DNA of 64,000 bases from assembly GCA_000435175.1 (NCBI GenBank), contig FR880046.1, positions 49,852 to 113,851 of the forward strand, written 5' to 3'. The notes beneath the pieces were generated by a model. That model was not told where the DNA came from, did not search any database, and saw only the letters and a program-made list of their open reading frames with translations. Numbering within the stretch: the stretch's first letter is position 1; each line of letters starts with the position of its first letter. Positions 55,782 to 63,232 of the stretch are shown here, in pieces. The stretch is from Clostridium sp. CAG:245 (lineage in GTDB: Bacteria; Bacillota; Clostridia; TANB77; CAG-508). A program made the translations under genes and the position numbers.

Positions 55782-56423
55782 ATGAATATATTAAAACCAC
55801 AAAAGATGTTGTTTGATAATTTAAGAACTATTGAGAATTTACAAAGTGAATTAATAGAAAATGATGAATTAGAAAATGTTAAGATAAAAGATTATTCAAC
55901 AAGTAATCTAGAAGTTTTTGATGCTACTTGCAATAAGGCAATATTTAATAATGTTTCTATAATAAATAGCAGGCTTGAAAAAACATCTTTTACAGATGTA
56001 GAGTTTAGCAATTGCAATTTTTCGAATACGACGTTTGACAATTGTAGCTTTATAAGATGTGAGTTTAATAATTGCAAGCTAACTGGATGTAATTTTATAG
56101 AAAATGTTTTATTTGATATTGGATTTATAGATTCGAATATGGGGTATGCTAATATATCAATGAGCAACTTAAGGGGATTATTCTTTAATAATACATCGAT
56201 AAGAAGCGGAAGTTTGCAGGAAAATAAAGTTAAAAATATAAACTTTAAAGAAGCGGACCTAACAGGTACACAATTTTTTAAAACAAGTTTAAATGGAATA
56301 GATTTATCAAATAGTAATATAGATCAAATTGCAGTTTCACTTGAAGATATAAGAGGTGCAAAAATAAACCAAATGCAAGCAATAGATTTAATGTATTTAT
56401 TAGGAGTAAAGGTTGTGGAATAA
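55782..56423 (+). CDS. Pentapeptide-repeat-like protein
   Basis: 213 residues. The centre (about 50-175) is built of quasi-five-residue steps with alternating Asn/Phe/Ser and Cys (VEFSNCNFSNTTFDNCSFIRCEFNNCKLTGCNFIE, GTQFFKTSLNGIDLSNSNI), the pattern of a right-handed beta helix. Members of this class bind DNA gyrase or act as structural mimics, but most have no assigned function. AAGGAGAATAGA precedes the ATG, overlapping the end of the pseudouridine synthase gene region, so cotranscription is likely. Confidence 0.85.
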   Translation: MNILKPQKMLFDNLRTIENLQSELIENDELENVKIKDYSTSNLEVFDATCNKAIFNNVSIINSRLEKTSFTDVEFSNCNFSNTTFDNCSFIRCEFNNCKLTGCNFIENVLFDIGFIDSNMGYANISMSNLRGLFFNNTSIRSGSLQENKVKNINFKEADLTGTQFFKTSLNGIDLSNSNIDQIAVSLEDIRGAKINQMQAIDLMYLLGVKVVE

Positions 56424-56567
56424 TAGATGTATAATTGCATGAAAAGAATTAAATATTTTCGACTAACATTTTCTTCGGTGAAAATTTTTAAGAAAAAAAT
56501 CTGAAAAAAAAATTAAAAATTTTGATTGACTTTTTTTCTTTCTAAGTGATATAATAGGCAAGCTGAC

Positions 56568-56640
56568 AAAAAAGAGAGTAAGGGTTGTGAGAAGAATTTA
56601 GTGTTTTCTCCAACCTGATATTTATGTCTTTTTATCAAAA
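56568..56640 (+). promoter_or_regulatory. Structured leader of the MATE gene
   Basis: A promoter (TTGACT, TATAAT near 56530-56556) gives a leader in which AGGGTTG-GAGAA pairs with TTCTC-CAACCT, and GACAAAAAAGA can pair with TCTTTTTATC just before AGGAGG. This may be a riboswitch or attenuator for the transporter; I cannot match it to a known class. Confidence 0.35.
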
Positions 56641-56662
56641 AAGAGGAGGAATAAACTAAAAA

Positions 56663-58669
56663 ATGGAACAAGAAAATATACTTGGAAAAGAAAAAATAGG
56701 AAAGCTAATATTAAAGTTTTCTATTCCTTGCATTGTTTCAATGTTGGTAAACTCATTATATAATATAGTTGACCAAATATTTATTGGACAAGGAGTAGGA
56801 ACATTAGGAAACGGTGCTACAAACGTAGTATTCCCATTAGTAATGATAGGATTGGCATTTTCTCTAATGTTTGGAGATGGTGCATCAGCATATTTAAGTT
56901 TAAAACTTGGAGAAAAGAAGAAAAAAGAAGCAGAAAAAGGAATTGGCAATGGAATATTATTATCTGCAATTGTATCAATAATTTTCTGCGTAATTACATT
57001 AATTTTTTTACCACAACTTTTAACACTATTTGGATGTACTGATAAGCTAAGAGACTTAGCAATGACTTATGGAAGAATTATAGCAATTGGTTTTCCTTTT
57101 TCGATGATTGGAACAACTTTGAACTCAATTATTAGGGCAGATGGAAATCCTAAATATGCTATGACAAGCATGGTTACTGGTGCAATTTTAAATACAATAT
57201 TAGATCCAATATTTATATTTGTATTTCACAAAGGAGTTGCTGGAGCAGCTATTGCAACTGTAATAAGCCAGGTGCTTACATTTATATTGAATGTTGCATA
57301 TATCAAGAAATTTAAATCTATACAATTGTCAAAAGATAGCTTTAAATTAAAAGCTGAGGTATGTAAAAAGGTTTCAATGCTTGGTGTAAGCAGTTTTATT
57401 ACTCAAATGAGTATTGTGTGCGTTATGGCAGCTGAGAATAATTTACTTGGAAAATATGGAGCTCAAAGCGATTATGGAGCCGAGACTCCAATTACTGTTC
57501 TTGGTATTGTAATGAAGATAAATCAGATATTAAACAGCATAATAATCGGTATTGCTGCAGGAAGTCAACCTATAATTGGATATAACTATGGTGCTAAGAA
57601 ATATGACAGAGTAAGGAAAACGTTAAAGATTGTTTTAGGGTCAAGCTTGGTAATAAGCACAATAGCATTCATATTGTTCCAAACAATACCAGATAAATTA
57701 ATCTTAATATTTGGTAATGGTGATGCAAAATACATGGAATTCGCATGTTTAGCATTTAGAACGTATTTATTACTTTGCATTTGCAATGGTGTTCAAATTC
57801 CATCAGGAATATTCTTTCAGGCAATCGGAAAAAGCACAAAGAGTGCTATATTATCACTTTCAAGACAAATTGTTATATTGATTCCTGCTATGATAATATT
57901 AAGTGGAATCTATGGAATAATGGGTGTATTAAGTGCTGGACCGGTAGCTGATGGATTAGCATTTGTATTGGCTGTTATACTTCTAGTAAAAGAAACAAGA
58001 AACATGAAGAATGATGGAGTAGAAACAGAAAAAGCAGAAAGAAAAGAAATACCAGAAACTGCAGTAGCTAACAACGGAATTGTAATCACAATTGCAAGAG
58101 AATACGGCTCTGGTGGAAGATATATCGGAAAATTGGTAGCAGAGAAACTAGGAATTAAACTATATGACAAGAATATAATAGAAAAAATGTCAGAAGAAAC
58201 AGGCTTATCAAAAGAATATATAAAAGACAACGAACAAAAAAGAACTGTTTTTGATAGTTTCAATAATGGCTATTATGCTGGTCTGAATAACTCTGACGAA
58301 CTATTTATACAAGAATCAAACTTAATAAAAGATTTAGCTGATAAAGAATCTTGCGTAATAGTTGGAAGATGTGCAGACTTCATATTAAAAGACAAAAAGA
58401 ATGTTTTGAAAATATTTGTAAGTAGTAGCATGGAAAATAAAATAAAAAGAGCAACTGAATTTTATCATATGGATAAAGAAAAAGCAGAAAAAGAAATTGC
58501 AAGAATAAACAAATTAAGATCAAACCACTACGAATACTACACGGAAAGAGGATGGGAGACGCCATCAAATTATGACATTTGCGTAAATAGCGACTCTATT
58601 GGAATAAATAATGTTGTAGACTTAATATGCAGTATAGTAGAAAAAAGTAAAGAGTTAGTAATTAAATAA
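56663..58669 (+). CDS. MATE efflux transporter fused to a cytidylate kinase-like domain
   Basis: 668 residues. Residues 1-450 are a MATE/NorM-type antiporter with twelve membrane helices (KLILKFSIPCIVSMLVNSLYNIVDQIFIGQG at the start; GSQPIIGYNYGAKKYDRVRKTL after helix 7). Residues 470-668 form a cytidylate-kinase-like domain (ITIAREYGSGGRYIGKLVAEKLGIKLYDKNII, VIVGRCADFIL, KIFVSSSMENKIKRATEFY). A short charged linker joins them. The frame is continuous, so this is a real fusion. Kinase-like domains of this type are common in clostridia; the substrate is unknown. AGAGGAGGAATAAAC precedes the start. Confidence 0.88.
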   Translation: MEQENILGKEKIGKLILKFSIPCIVSMLVNSLYNIVDQIFIGQGVGTLGNGATNVVFPLVMIGLAFSLMFGDGASAYLSLKLGEKKKKEAEKGIGNGILLSAIVSIIFCVITLIFLPQLLTLFGCTDKLRDLAMTYGRIIAIGFPFSMIGTTLNSIIRADGNPKYAMTSMVTGAILNTILDPIFIFVFHKGVAGAAIATVISQVLTFILNVAYIKKFKSIQLSKDSFKLKAEVCKKVSMLGVSSFITQMSIVCVMAAENNLLGKYGAQSDYGAETPITVLGIVMKINQILNSIIIGIAAGSQPIIGYNYGAKKYDRVRKTLKIVLGSSLVISTIAFILFQTIPDKLILIFGNGDAKYMEFACLAFRTYLLLCICNGVQIPSGIFFQAIGKSTKSAILSLSRQIVILIPAMIILSGIYGIMGVLSAGPVADGLAFVLAVILLVKETRNMKNDGVETEKAERKEIPETAVANNGIVITIAREYGSGGRYIGKLVAEKLGIKLYDKNIIEKMSEETGLSKEYIKDNEQKRTVFDSFNNGYYAGLNNSDELFIQESNLIKDLADKESCVIVGRCADFILKDKKNVLKIFVSSSMENKIKRATEFYHMDKEKAEKEIARINKLRSNHYEYYTERGWETPSNYDICVNSDSIGINNVVDLICSIVEKSKELVIK

Positions 58670-58718
58670 AACTATAAAGAGCGGAGCAGAAGTGCTTGAA
58701 TGGAACTCATTATTTTAT

Positions 58719-58760
58719 AAAACGGTAGTGCGGGTGTAACAATACTCGCACTACCGTTTT
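58719..58760. terminator. Bidirectional terminator between the MATE fusion and a reverse-strand gene
   Basis: AAAACGGTAGTGCGGGT pairs with CTCGCACTACCGTTTT over about 15 base pairs. It lies between convergent genes. Confidence 0.85.
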
Positions 58761-58762
58761 AG

Positions 58763-59116
58763 TTATGGTTCAAAATCGATAAGTAATAACTTTTTTAAAC
58801 AAGCTCCGTAATGACAATATTCAATTCTATGTTCACGCGAATAGTATATAGCAAGATGCATATATTCCTTAGTAATAGGTGCAAAGCCAAAGATTGATGT
58901 GTCTTGGCTTTCCTCCTTATAATATCCACACCAATGCATAAAATCTTCATTATAAGCATATACAGAACCGCCGAGGGCATTGGTAAGAGGTAAATCCTTA
59001 ACAATTTCCTTCGATACAAATATTTGTGTATTAGGTCTACTTGTTAATGTCTTTTCAATTATTGAAAAAGTTTCGCGTGGATTCTCCCGAGTTACAAAAG
59101 CCTGCTTTACAATCAT
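58763..59116 (-). CDS. Unrecognised 117-residue protein with one in-frame CGG (foreign-type gene)
   Basis: The product (MIVKQAFVTRENPRETFSII and so on, ending LLLIDFEP) is soluble and has several Cys, Trp and Tyr; I recognise no family. AAAGGTGGCTCAATT precedes the ATG on the reverse strand. Base use is GC-richer than the neighbours. CGG at 59089-59087 is in frame as Arg 10 codons after the start. It is bounded by a strong terminator on its 3' side. Confidence 0.6.
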   Translation of the reverse strand: MIVKQAFVTRENPRETFSIIEKTLTSRPNTQIFVSKEIVKDLPLTNALGGSVYAYNEDFMHWCGYYKEESQDTSIFGFAPITKEYMHLAIYYSREHRIEYCHYGACLKKLLLIDFEP

Positions 59117-59408
59117 AATTGAGCCACCTTTCTGACTAAAAAACTTTTGCCGTCGAAGACGACTACATCATTTATAATTATAGCATAAAAGTATAAGACG
59201 TTCAACTCTGTAACATAACATCTAATGATATTATATACATATGAAAAGTGTTAAGGTTATATTAAAGTAAAAAATTTCATTTTAGTATAGACAAATATTT
59301 GTTCTTATTATAAAATAGATGCAATAGTTCAAAAATAAAAATAATTAATATTTTATAGATAACAACGAATATACTAAGAACTAAATTTTATATAAAGGAC
59401 GTGTTCTT

Positions 59409-60363
59409 ATGGACGAAAAAAGAAATGAAATTATTTTATTTGAAAACCAAGGAGTAAAATTAGAGGTAAACCTAAAAGATGAAACAGTATGGCTTAATAG
59501 GCAACAACTATCAGAATTGTTTGAAAGAGATATAAAAACTATTGGAAAGCATATTAATAATGCTTTGAAAGAAGAACTAAAAGATGACAATTCAGTTGTC
59601 GCAAAATTTGCGACAACTGCTAAAGATGGAAAAAAATATAGTGTAGAATACTATAATCTTGATGTAATTACATCGGTTGGATATCGTGTTAAATCATCGC
59701 AAGGCGTAGCATTTAGAAAGTGGGCAAATAAGATATTAAAAGATTATATGTTAAAAGGCTATGCAATAAATCAAAAGAGATTAGATTATTTAGAGAAAAC
59801 TGTAAAGCTAATAGATATTGCTAATCGTATTGATGAAAGACTTGAGGGTAACGATGCGAAAGAAATATTAAAGGTAATTGCAGGATACACAAAAGCATTA
59901 GATTTATTGGATGATTATGACCATAAGACATTAAAGAAAATTCAAGGAAACTTAGATACACGAAAAATTGAATATCAAGAATGTATAAGTATAATTAACA
60001 AATTGAGATTTAATGAGGAAAGTTCACTCTTTGCAGTTGAAAGAAATAAGGGACTAGAATCTATTATCGGGAATATTTATCAAAGTTTCGGACGGACAAG
60101 ATATTTATAAAAGTATTGAAGAAAAAGGAGCTAATTTCTTATATTTAATAGTAAAAAATCATGTATTTGCAGATGGAAATAAAAGAATCGCAGCAACACT
60201 GTTTATATATTTTTTGAATTTTTATGGAATATTATATAAAAATAATAAACAGGTAATTGACAATAATACATTAACAGCACTTACTTTATTAATTGCTGAA
60301 TCAAATCCAAAGGAAAAAGATGTAATTATCGATTTAGTAATGAATTTTTTAAATAATGACTGA
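59409..60363 (+). CDS. RhuM-type virulence protein with a Fic/Doc domain, joined by a +1 frame change at CGG 60093
   Basis: The first frame (to 60110) carries the RhuM domain: VWLNRQQLSELFERDIKTIGKHINNAL, FATTAKDGKKYSVEYYNLDVITSVGYRVKSSQGVAFRKWAN. At TTC GGA CGG ACA, skipping the C gives Phe-Gly-Gly-Gln-Asp-Ile-Tyr. The second frame then runs to 60363 and holds the Fic core NHVFADGNKRIAATLFIYFL. The joined product is 317 residues, the usual two-domain length. Fic domains transfer AMP or phosphate to targets; RhuM proteins are found with defence and toxin modules. AAAGGACGTG precedes the ATG. Without the shift the catalytic domain would be lost. Confidence 0.85.
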
Positions 60364-60408
60364 AAAACAGTATGCTAAAAAATGAGTGAGCTGATTATAA
60401 ATACCAAA

Positions 60409-60440
60409 AACAGCTCTTCCACTTACGTGGGAGAGCTGTT
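60409..60440 (+). terminator. Hairpin terminator after the RhuM-Fic gene
   Basis: AACAGCTCTTCCAC pairs with GTGGGAGAGCTGTT around TTAC. The stem is 14 base pairs; the following T-run is weak. Confidence 0.65.
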
Positions 60441-60527
60441 AAACTTTACGAACCAGGGGAAATGTCTAATTTTGAAAATAAATGTTTAAAATGTAAGTTT
60501 TTGGATAACATATTGTGGGTGATTAGT

Positions 60528-61526
60528 ATGTTTAAGCCAAAGGCTTTATATTGTGAAAATAATATTGAAAATTATGCGCTTGGAAGAGAGTTATTAGAAA
60601 AATATGCTGATGTTCCAAGAGTAATGATTGACAATCATAATAATATTGAAGAAATGAGAAAAAAGCAAAATAAGGATTTTGCAGATATGAAGCAAAATCT
60701 GATAATAGGAGTTAGAAAAACACATAAATTTGTTCCAAATCATAAGACATCAGATTTTCTAGTTCCATATACATCTTCTGGTTGCACAGCAATGTGTATG
60801 TATTGTTATCTTGTATGTAATTACAATAAGTGTGCATATTTGAGACTGTTTGTAAATAGAGAAGAAATGTTAGATAAAATTATAAGAACTGCTCAAAATT
60901 CAGAGAAAGATTTAACTTTTGAAATTGGAAGTAACAGCGATTTAATTTTAGAAAATACAATTACAAATAATTTAGTATGGACGATTGAAAATTTTGCTAA
61001 TACTTCAAAGGGGCATTTAACTTTTCCTACTAAGTTTGACATGGTAGATGACATTTTGCCTTTAAAACATAATGGAAAAGTTACTATTAGAGTGAGTGTA
61101 AACCCAGAAGAAATTATTAACAAAGTTGAATTCGGTACATCGAGATTAAGAAATAGGGTTCAAGCTATAAATAAATTAGCAGATGCCGGCTATCCTATCG
61201 GAATATTGATAGCACCTGTAATATTAGTAGAAAATTGGAAAGAGCTATATTCGAATTTAATAAAATATTTATATGAAAATTTAAATGAAAAAGCTAAGAA
61301 GCAGGCATTCTTCGAAATTATTTTTATGACGTACAGCTTTGTTCACAAGGCAATAAATACAGAAGCATTTCCAAATGCAATAGATTTATATAGCCCAGAA
61401 TTAATGAGAGGACGTGGCAGGGGAAAATATATGTATAAAGACTATATACGCGAAGAAGGAGAAAAATTCTTACGAGAAGAAATGCATAAATATTTTCCGC
61501 ATAATCAGATTGAATATGTGGTATAA
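60528..61526 (+). CDS. splB: Spore photoproduct lyase
   Basis: 332 residues. This radical SAM enzyme repairs the 5-thyminyl-5,6-dihydrothymine lesion during spore germination. The cluster motif is SSGCTAMCMYCYL (CxxxCxxC) near residue 90. FEIGSNSDLILENT and HLTFPTKF follow, and the catalytic-cysteine family region is near the C-terminus. ATG 60528 follows GGGTGATT; an upstream 22-codon extension starts just after a terminator and lacks a ribosome binding site. The gene agrees with the sporulation genes in the window. Confidence 0.92.
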   Translation: MFKPKALYCENNIENYALGRELLEKYADVPRVMIDNHNNIEEMRKKQNKDFADMKQNLIIGVRKTHKFVPNHKTSDFLVPYTSSGCTAMCMYCYLVCNYNKCAYLRLFVNREEMLDKIIRTAQNSEKDLTFEIGSNSDLILENTITNNLVWTIENFANTSKGHLTFPTKFDMVDDILPLKHNGKVTIRVSVNPEEIINKVEFGTSRLRNRVQAINKLADAGYPIGILIAPVILVENWKELYSNLIKYLYENLNEKAKKQAFFEIIFMTYSFVHKAINTEAFPNAIDLYSPELMRGRGRGKYMYKDYIREEGEKFLREEMHKYFPHNQIEYVV

Positions 61527-61578
61527 CGTCCAATAGGGACACCCCTTTTCGCCCATTGGGGACGCCCCTTTTTGGACG
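61527..61578 (+). repeat. REP-like palindrome, copy 7 (double unit)
   Basis: Two tandem, slightly changed units: CGTCCAATAGGGACACCCCT and CGCCCATTGGGGACGCCCCT, ending TTTTTGGACG. The outermost arms (CGTCCAA and TTGGACG) pair with each other: both carry a compensatory change from CGCCCAA/TTGGGCG. Confidence 0.85.
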
Positions 61579-61594
61579 AAAAAATAATGCACAG

Positions 61595-61625
61595 GTACGT
61601 TTTTTTCTTCGTCTCTAAATTGTGC
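61595..61625 (-). repeat. Short dispersed repeat, GTACA-bounded, copy 3 (inverted)
   Basis: The reverse complement reads GCACAATTTAGAGACGAAGA, A-run, CGTAC, matching the copies at 1005 and 1107. Confidence 0.65.
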
Positions 61626-61646
61626 GTTTCTAAATTACAAAAACAC

Positions 61647-61675
61647 TTGACATAAATATATTTAATTTGTATAAT
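61647..61675 (+). promoter_or_regulatory. SigA promoter of the metK riboswitch transcript
   Basis: Perfect TTGACA and TATAAT with 17 bases between them, 19 bases before the riboswitch. Confidence 0.75.
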
Positions 61676-61693
61676 AATTTTTGTAATATATAT

Positions 61694-61840
61694 TATCAAG
61701 AGTGGACGAAAGAATCGGCTTTTCGACTCCGCAGCAACCTATTGAGTTAGGTGCTAATACCGACAAAGTTACGGAATGGACTTTGAATGATGATTTCTAA
61801 GAATCGTTAAACTTTGTACCTACGTTAGTACAAGTTTTTT
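61694..61840 (+). promoter_or_regulatory. SAM-I (S-box) riboswitch with terminator, controlling metK
   Basis: S-box marks: TATCAAGAG at the 5' side, GCAGCAACCT and AGGTGCTAATACC in the core, then the stem CAAAGT/ACTTTG. The expression platform is a hairpin (TTGTAC/GTACAA) followed by seven T near 61833-61840. AACTTTG at 61810 can pair either with the terminator side or with CAAAGTT in the aptamer, so the two folds exclude each other. High SAM would stop transcription of metK. Confidence 0.85.
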
Positions 61841-61935
61841 TAGCTTTTATAGAAAGATTGAAAAATATTTTAATTAGATTGAATTGTTGAAGAAGACGTT
61901 TTAGATAAAAAGCATGTCTAATTGAGTGATGGTTT

Positions 61936-61965
61936 TCGCATAAAAAGGGGCGTCTCTAATTGGCG
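61936..61965 (-). repeat. REP-like palindrome, copy 8 (inverted, diverged)
   Basis: The reverse complement resembles the REP unit (GCCAATTAGAGACGCCCCTT), with decayed arms. It lies in the metK leader, between the terminator and the ribosome binding site. Confidence 0.6.
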
Positions 61966-61983
61966 GTTTTGAAGGAGGCAAGT

Positions 61984-63126
61984 ATGAAAAGATTATTTAC
62001 ATCAGAGAGTGTTACAGAAGGACATCCAGATAAGCTATGTGATTATATATCAGATAATATTCTGGATAGTTATTTGGCAAAAGATAAGAATGCAAGAGTC
62101 GCTTGCGAGACTGTTGCGGGTAAAGGTGAAATTTTTATAACAGGAGAAATTACATCGACTGCAAATGTTGATATAGAGCAGGTTGTAAGAGATACGATAA
62201 AAGAAGTTGGATATGCTGATAGTGAGTATGATATTGATTACAGAACTTGCAAAATATACATAAATTTATCTAAGCAATCTCCAGATATTGCACTAGGAGT
62301 TGATAAATCACTTGAAGACAAAGAAGGTAAAGATATTGAGTCTGAAGGAGCTGGTGACCAAGGGTTAATGTTTGGTTATGCTTGTGATGAAACAGAGGAG
62401 TTGATGCCTCTTCCAATTTCACTTGCACACAAACTTTCTAAGAGATTGACAGAAGTTAGAAAAGAAAAAATAATAGATTATTTAAGACCAGATGGCAAGA
62501 CGCAAGTTACAGTTGAATATGATGGAGACAAGCCTGTAAGAGTAGATACTATTGTAATATCTGCACAACATTTGCCTGATGTTGATATGAATGTTCTAAA
62601 AAAAGACATAATTGAAAAAGTTATAAAGCCAATAGTTCCAGCCAATTTATTAGATGAAAATACAAAATATTTTATTAATCCAACAGGAAGATTTGTAATA
62701 GGTGGACCTCTTGGAGACAGTGGACTTACAGGAAGAAAAATAATAGTTGATACTTATGGAGGAGCAGCAAGACATGGTGGAGGAGCCTTTTCTGGAAAGG
62801 ACCCAACAAAAGTTGACCGTTCGGCTTCTTATATGGCAAGACATATTGCGAAAAATATTGTTGCAAATGGTTATGCAAAAAAGTGCGAAATTCAAATTGC
62901 ATATAGTATTGGCGTTGCAAAACCAGTGTCTATATATGTAAATACTTATGGAACTAATACGATTCCAGAAGAAGAGATTGTAGAAAAAATAGATAAGACT
63001 TTTGATTTAACACCAAGAGGCATAATAAATTATCTAGATTTACAAAGACCAATTTATAGACAAACAACAAATTACGGTCATTTTGGAAAAAAAGACCTAC
63101 CTTGGGAGAAAATTATAAATTTTTAG
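61984..63126 (+). CDS. metK: S-adenosylmethionine synthetase
   Basis: 380 residues. It makes SAM from methionine and ATP. Family motifs: [22 protein letters not shown] at the start with the catalytic His, [12 protein letters not shown] near 115, the P-loop-like [25 protein letters not shown] near 260, and [12 protein letters not shown] at the end. ATG 61984 follows GAAGGAGGCAAGT; the ATG-less extension upstream overlaps a REP-like repeat. It is controlled by the SAM riboswitch. Intact with no in-frame CGG. Confidence 0.96.
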   Translation: MKRLFTSESVTEGHPDKLCDYISDNILDSYLAKDKNARVACETVAGKGEIFITGEITSTANVDIEQVVRDTIKEVGYADSEYDIDYRTCKIYINLSKQSPDIALGVDKSLEDKEGKDIESEGAGDQGLMFGYACDETEELMPLPISLAHKLSKRLTEVRKEKIIDYLRPDGKTQVTVEYDGDKPVRVDTIVISAQHLPDVDMNVLKKDIIEKVIKPIVPANLLDENTKYFINPTGRFVIGGPLGDSGLTGRKIIVDTYGGAARHGGGAFSGKDPTKVDRSASYMARHIAKNIVANGYAKKCEIQIAYSIGVAKPVSIYVNTYGTNTIPEEEIVEKIDKTFDLTPRGIINYLDLQRPIYRQTTNYGHFGKKDLPWEKIINF

Positions 63127-63232
63127 GAGTTATAAATAAAATATAGGCTAAAAAGGCTGTTATATAATCCATTTTTATGATATAATAGATGAAGTTACCA
63201 TTTTATAAATAGACCACTAAGGAGGTTGAAAA

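Noticed and set aside
15304..60363. Broken frames as ordinary pseudogenes or assembly errors
   Set aside because: All seven breaks fall at CGG with the same direction and outcome (Gly). Random indels or homopolymer errors would not do this, and none of the sites is a long homopolymer. Still to be confirmed on reads.
26190..61965. REP-like units as a CRISPR array
   Set aside because: Units are scattered over 36 kb, in both orientations and without regular spacers; no cas genes.
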